Shown: positions 61,378 to 64,000 of the stretch, piece by piece
Numbering within the stretch: the stretch's first letter is position 1
Layout: each line of letters begins with the position of its first letter
Assembly: GCF_000242455.2 (NCBI RefSeq)
Contig: NC_019892.1
Span: forward strand, 7,512,744 to 7,576,743
Source of the DNA: Singulisphaera acidiphila DSM 18658
GTDB lineage: Bacteria; Planctomycetota; Planctomycetia; Isosphaerales; Isosphaeraceae
Reading direction: 5' to 3'
Length of the DNA stretch: 64,000 nt
Notes under the pieces: model-generated
What the model saw: the letters and a program-made list of their open reading frames with translations, nothing else
What the model was told of the DNA's origin: nothing
Databases searched by the model: none
Program-made: the position numbers and the translations under genes

Positions 61378-64000
61378 TTGATCTCGCGCTTTTTCATCGA
61401 TCGACCGATCTTCGCCTCGGTCCTCTCGATCGTGATCACGCTGGCGGGCGCAATCGCGCTCTTCGCGATGCCGATTGCGCTCTATCCGCCGATCTCCCCT
61501 CCGGTCGTCCAGGTGGATTGCCGCTTCCCGGGCGCCAGCGCTCAGGTCGTCGCCGAATCCGTCGCCACGCCGATCGAGGAGCAAGTCAACGGCGTCGAAG
61601 ACATGATGTACATGTCGTCGCAATGCACCAATGACGGCTCCTACAACCTCACTGTGACCTTCAAGCACGGCGTCGATCTCAACGTGGCCCAGGTGCTCGT
61701 GCAGAATCGCGTGAGCCTGGCCATCCCGCGCCTGCCGGACGTTCTCAAGCAGACCGGCGTAACCACCCGGAAGAAGTCGCCCGACATCTTGATGGCGATC
61801 GCGATCAGTTCTCCCGACGCCAGCCGCACTCAACTCTATCTCAGCAACTACGCGCTCATGCACATCAAAGACGAGCTGGCTCGCGTGCCGGGCGTCAGCG
61901 ACGTGAACATGATGGGTCAGCGCGATTACAGCATGCGGATCTGGGTCGATCCCGAGCAACTTGCCGCCCGAAGCATGACGGCCAGCGACGTGGTCGCCGC
62001 CTTGCGTTCGCAGAACATGCAGGTGGCAACCGGGCAGATCGGTCAACCCCCGGTGGCAGCCGGCCAACGAACGCAGTTAACGCTAAGCACGATGGGCCGG
62101 CTCATCGAAGTCGAACAATTCGAGAACGTCATCGTCCGGGCCACGCCTGAAGGCCGAGTCGTCCGGATCAAGGATGTCGCCCGCGTCGAGCTCGGCTCCA
62201 AGAATGAGGACGTCAGCGGCCGAGTCAACGGCAATCCCACCGTGAGCCTGGCAGTCTTTCAGCTCCCCGATGCCAATGCCCTCGACGTCGCCGACGTCGT
62301 GAAAGCGAAAATCGCGGAGCTCGCTGCCGATTTCCCGCCGGGTGTGGGTTATGAAATCCGCTACGACACCACACCGTTCATTCGGGAGTCGATTGAGGAA
62401 GTTTTCAAAACCTTGCGAGAGGCCATCGTCCTCGTCGCAATCGTCGTTCTCTTATTCTTACAGAGCTGGCGATCGTCGATCATTCCGCTGATCGCCGTTC
62501 CGGTAGCGATCGTCGGCACGTTTGCCGTCCTGATTGCGATGGGCTTCACACTCAACAACCTGACCCTCTTCGGGCTCGTCCTGGCCATCGGCATCGTGGT
62601 TGACGACGCCATCGTGGTGGTCGAGGCGGTTGAGCACCACATCGAGCGCGGGTTGAAACCACGGGCGGCGACGATCAAGGCGATGGAAGAGGTTTCGGGG
62701 CCGGTCATCGCGATCGGCCTGGTCCTCTCGGCCGTCTTCGTCCCTTGCGCCTTCATCAGCGGCATCGTCGGCCAGTTCTTCCGCCAGTTCGCGCTCACGA
62801 TCGCGACCTCCACCTTGATCTCAACGTTTAACTCGTTGACCCTCAGCCCGGCACTGGCCGCGATGTTGCTGCGACCGAAAGGGCACGGGGGAAACGAGGC
62901 CTTACCTCGGCAAGCCTACGCGCTGTTGGGAGGATGGCTCGGCTGGAAATATCTCACGCCCCTGTTCGCGCCTCGGCTCGTTCATCAAGACACTGCGGCG
63001 GCGTGGGCCGTGGTGTTGCTGGCCATTGCGGCCGGCCTGACGGTCGGCTGGCTCGTCTCCAAGATCCTGAATCGGCTGTTCGGTGGTTTTTTCGGGTTGT
63101 TCAACTGGGGCTTCCGTCGTGGCACGGGAGCCTATACACGTGTTGTGGGCTGGATGCTCAGGGTCTCCTTCATCGTCTTGCTGGGCTATGGCGGCCTGCT
63201 CTATCTGACCTACTGGGGGCTGAGCCATACCCCCTCGGGATTCATCCCGTCGCAGGACATGGGATACCTGCTCGTCAATGTCCAACTCCCCGACTCGGCC
63301 GCGTCGGAGCGAAGCGCCGCGGTCATGAATCGGCTTGAGAAGATTGCGCACGAGGTCCCTGGGGTCAAGCACACGCAGTCGACAAGCGGTATGTCGCTCT
63401 TGCTGAGCGCCAACGGATCGAACTTCGGTTCGATGTTTGTGATCCTTGATGAGTTCTCCAAACGCAGAGCCCCGAATCTCTCGAGCGACGCCATCGCCAA
63501 GCAACTCCGCGAGCGTTACGAGAACGACGTTCCCGAGGCGATCATGACGGTCCTCGGGCCGCCTCCGGTACGTGGAGTCGGTCGTGCGGGCGGTTTCAAG
63601 CTCATGGTCGAGGATCGCGGTGACCTCGGGTCGCGAACCTTGCAGGGGCAGACCGAGAACCTGGTCGATCAAGCGAAGAACGTCAAGGTTGAGGCCAAGG
63701 CCGATTCGCCCTGGGACGCCTTGAAAACCTTGCTCGGTTCCTCGAAAGTCCCCCAGAAAGAGGGGGTTCAAAAAGAGGGGGCCCAAAAACCGGCGTTTGT
63801 CGGGCTCACCTCGGTCTTTCGCGCCAATGTCCCGCAGCTCTACGCCGAGGTCAACCGCAAGGAGTGCATGGCGAAAGAAGTCCAGTTGCAAGACTTATTC
63901 GACACACTCCGGATCTATCTCGGCTCACTCTATGTGAATGACTTCAACCGATTCGGCCGCACCTGGCAGGTCATCGTCCAGGCGGACGCCAAGTTCCGCA
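61378..64000 (+). CDS. RND efflux pump (AcrB/MexB-like), 3' end beyond window
   Basis: A hydrophobe/amphiphile RND transporter, open from a TTG at 61378 (GGGAGA seven bases upstream) to the window end, 874 residues. It begins MISRFFIDRPIFASVLSIV; the porter domain shows FPGASAQVVAESVATPIEEQ and the fourth membrane helix carries the proton-relay pair in GIVVDDAIVVVEAVE (about D409 and D410). Two unusual insertions occur: about 70 residues at 503-575 with an extra hydrophobic segment (WAVVLLAIAAGLTVGWLV), and a short repeat QKEGVQKEGAQK near residue 792. The adaptor gene precedes it. Substrates are unknown but likely hydrophobic drugs or detergents. Confidence 0.95.
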   Translation, partial: MISRFFIDRPIFASVLSIVITLAGAIALFAMPIALYPPISPPVVQVDCRFPGASAQVVAESVATPIEEQVNGVEDMMYMSSQCTNDGSYNLTVTFKHGVDLNVAQVLVQNRVSLAIPRLPDVLKQTGVTTRKKSPDILMAIAISSPDASRTQLYLSNYALMHIKDELARVPGVSDVNMMGQRDYSMRIWVDPEQLAARSMTASDVVAALRSQNMQVATGQIGQPPVAAGQRTQLTLSTMGRLIEVEQFENVIVRATPEGRVVRIKDVARVELGSKNEDVSGRVNGNPTVSLAVFQLPDANALDVADVVKAKIAELAADFPPGVGYEIRYDTTPFIRESIEEVFKTLREAIVLVAIVVLLFLQSWRSSIIPLIAVPVAIVGTFAVLIAMGFTLNNLTLFGLVLAIGIVVDDAIVVVEAVEHHIERGLKPRAATIKAMEEVSGPVIAIGLVLSAVFVPCAFISGIVGQFFRQFALTIATSTLISTFNSLTLSPALAAMLLRPKGHGGNEALPRQAYALLGGWLGWKYLTPLFAPRLVHQDTAAAWAVVLLAIAAGLTVGWLVSKILNRLFGGFFGLFNWGFRRGTGAYTRVVGWMLRVSFIVLLGYGGLLYLTYWGLSHTPSGFIPSQDMGYLLVNVQLPDSAASERSAAVMNRLEKIAHEVPGVKHTQSTSGMSLLLSANGSNFGSMFVILDEFSKRRAPNLSSDAIAKQLRERYENDVPEAIMTVLGPPPVRGVGRAGGFKLMVEDRGDLGSRTLQGQTENLVDQAKNVKVEAKADSPWDALKTLLGSSKVPQKEGVQKEGAQKPAFVGLTSVFRANVPQLYAEVNRKECMAKEVQLQDLFDTLRIYLGSLYVNDFNRFGRTWQVIVQADAKFR

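Noticed and set aside
60001..62067. Minus-strand frame of 688 codons opposite the efflux adaptor and pump
   Set aside because: It crosses two recognised genes and their spacer, and the product has no family features.

Overview
The window reads as chromosomal DNA of a Planctomycetota bacterium, most likely of the Isosphaerales/Gemmatales type. This is inferred from the high G+C, three DUF1501 proteins, two DUF1549/DUF1553 cytochrome-like proteins, ECF sigma factors with long C-terminal extensions, a secreted sulfatase, a Ser/Thr kinase with a receiver-like tail, and frequent GTG/TTG starts. I see no rRNA, convincing tRNA, CRISPR array, phage or plasmid genes.

Layout. 1-2571: minus-strand gltX, a one-helix protein and a PfkB sugar kinase cut by the window edge, behind a good gltX promoter. 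2.9-8.0 kb: a Ser/Thr kinase with a REC-like tail converges on a minus-strand cluster of two related small membrane proteins, cobM and cbiA. 8.2-10.9 kb: der with its own promoter and terminator, then a Tat-exported sugar-phosphate isomerase-like protein. 11.0-18.5 kb: a compact minus operon of ECF sigma, anti-sigma, exported coiled-coil protein, DUF1549/1553 protein and DUF1501 protein, divergent from another DUF1501 gene. 18.9-24.0 kb: one long gene (ECF sigma, membrane helix, beta-rich region, TlpA-like thioredoxin) cut in two by a 1519-bp ISKra4-like insertion sequence with a 9-bp target duplication. 24-30 kb: sulfatase, aldehyde dehydrogenase, S9 peptidase. 29.9-34.8 kb: a transporter/hydrolase operon (DUF997, sodium:solute symporter, M81 peptidase, nitrilase-like amidase, DUF2809). 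34.8-41.2 kb: SGNH hydrolase and a second DUF1501/DUF1549 pair. 41.5-45.4 kb: secretin, OmpA/CpaD-like protein and TPR lipoprotein, resembling part of a Tad pilus locus. 45.7-49.8 kb: SDR reductase, FG-GAP protein and a membrane protein, closed by a perfect 21-bp hairpin. 49.9-55.4 kb: a gliding-type ABC exporter set with a duplicated permease. 55.6-58.5 kb: uvrA. 58.6-64.0 kb: TetR regulator with an operator-like palindrome at a strong promoter, then an RND efflux adaptor and pump, the pump running off the window end.

The most interesting locus is the transmembrane sigma factor/thioredoxin gene. Removing the insertion and one copy of its target duplication restores one open frame of 1209 codons, so both the ancestral architecture and its disruption can be read directly. 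Its sigma part is still open and reads in frame into the first transposase frame, whose second frame lies -1 beyond a run of eight A residues. Other unexplained associations are the two paralogous membrane proteins coupled to corrin-ring genes, the head-to-tail duplicated ABC permease with its 894-residue partner, and the RND pump with an extra hydrophobic insertion.
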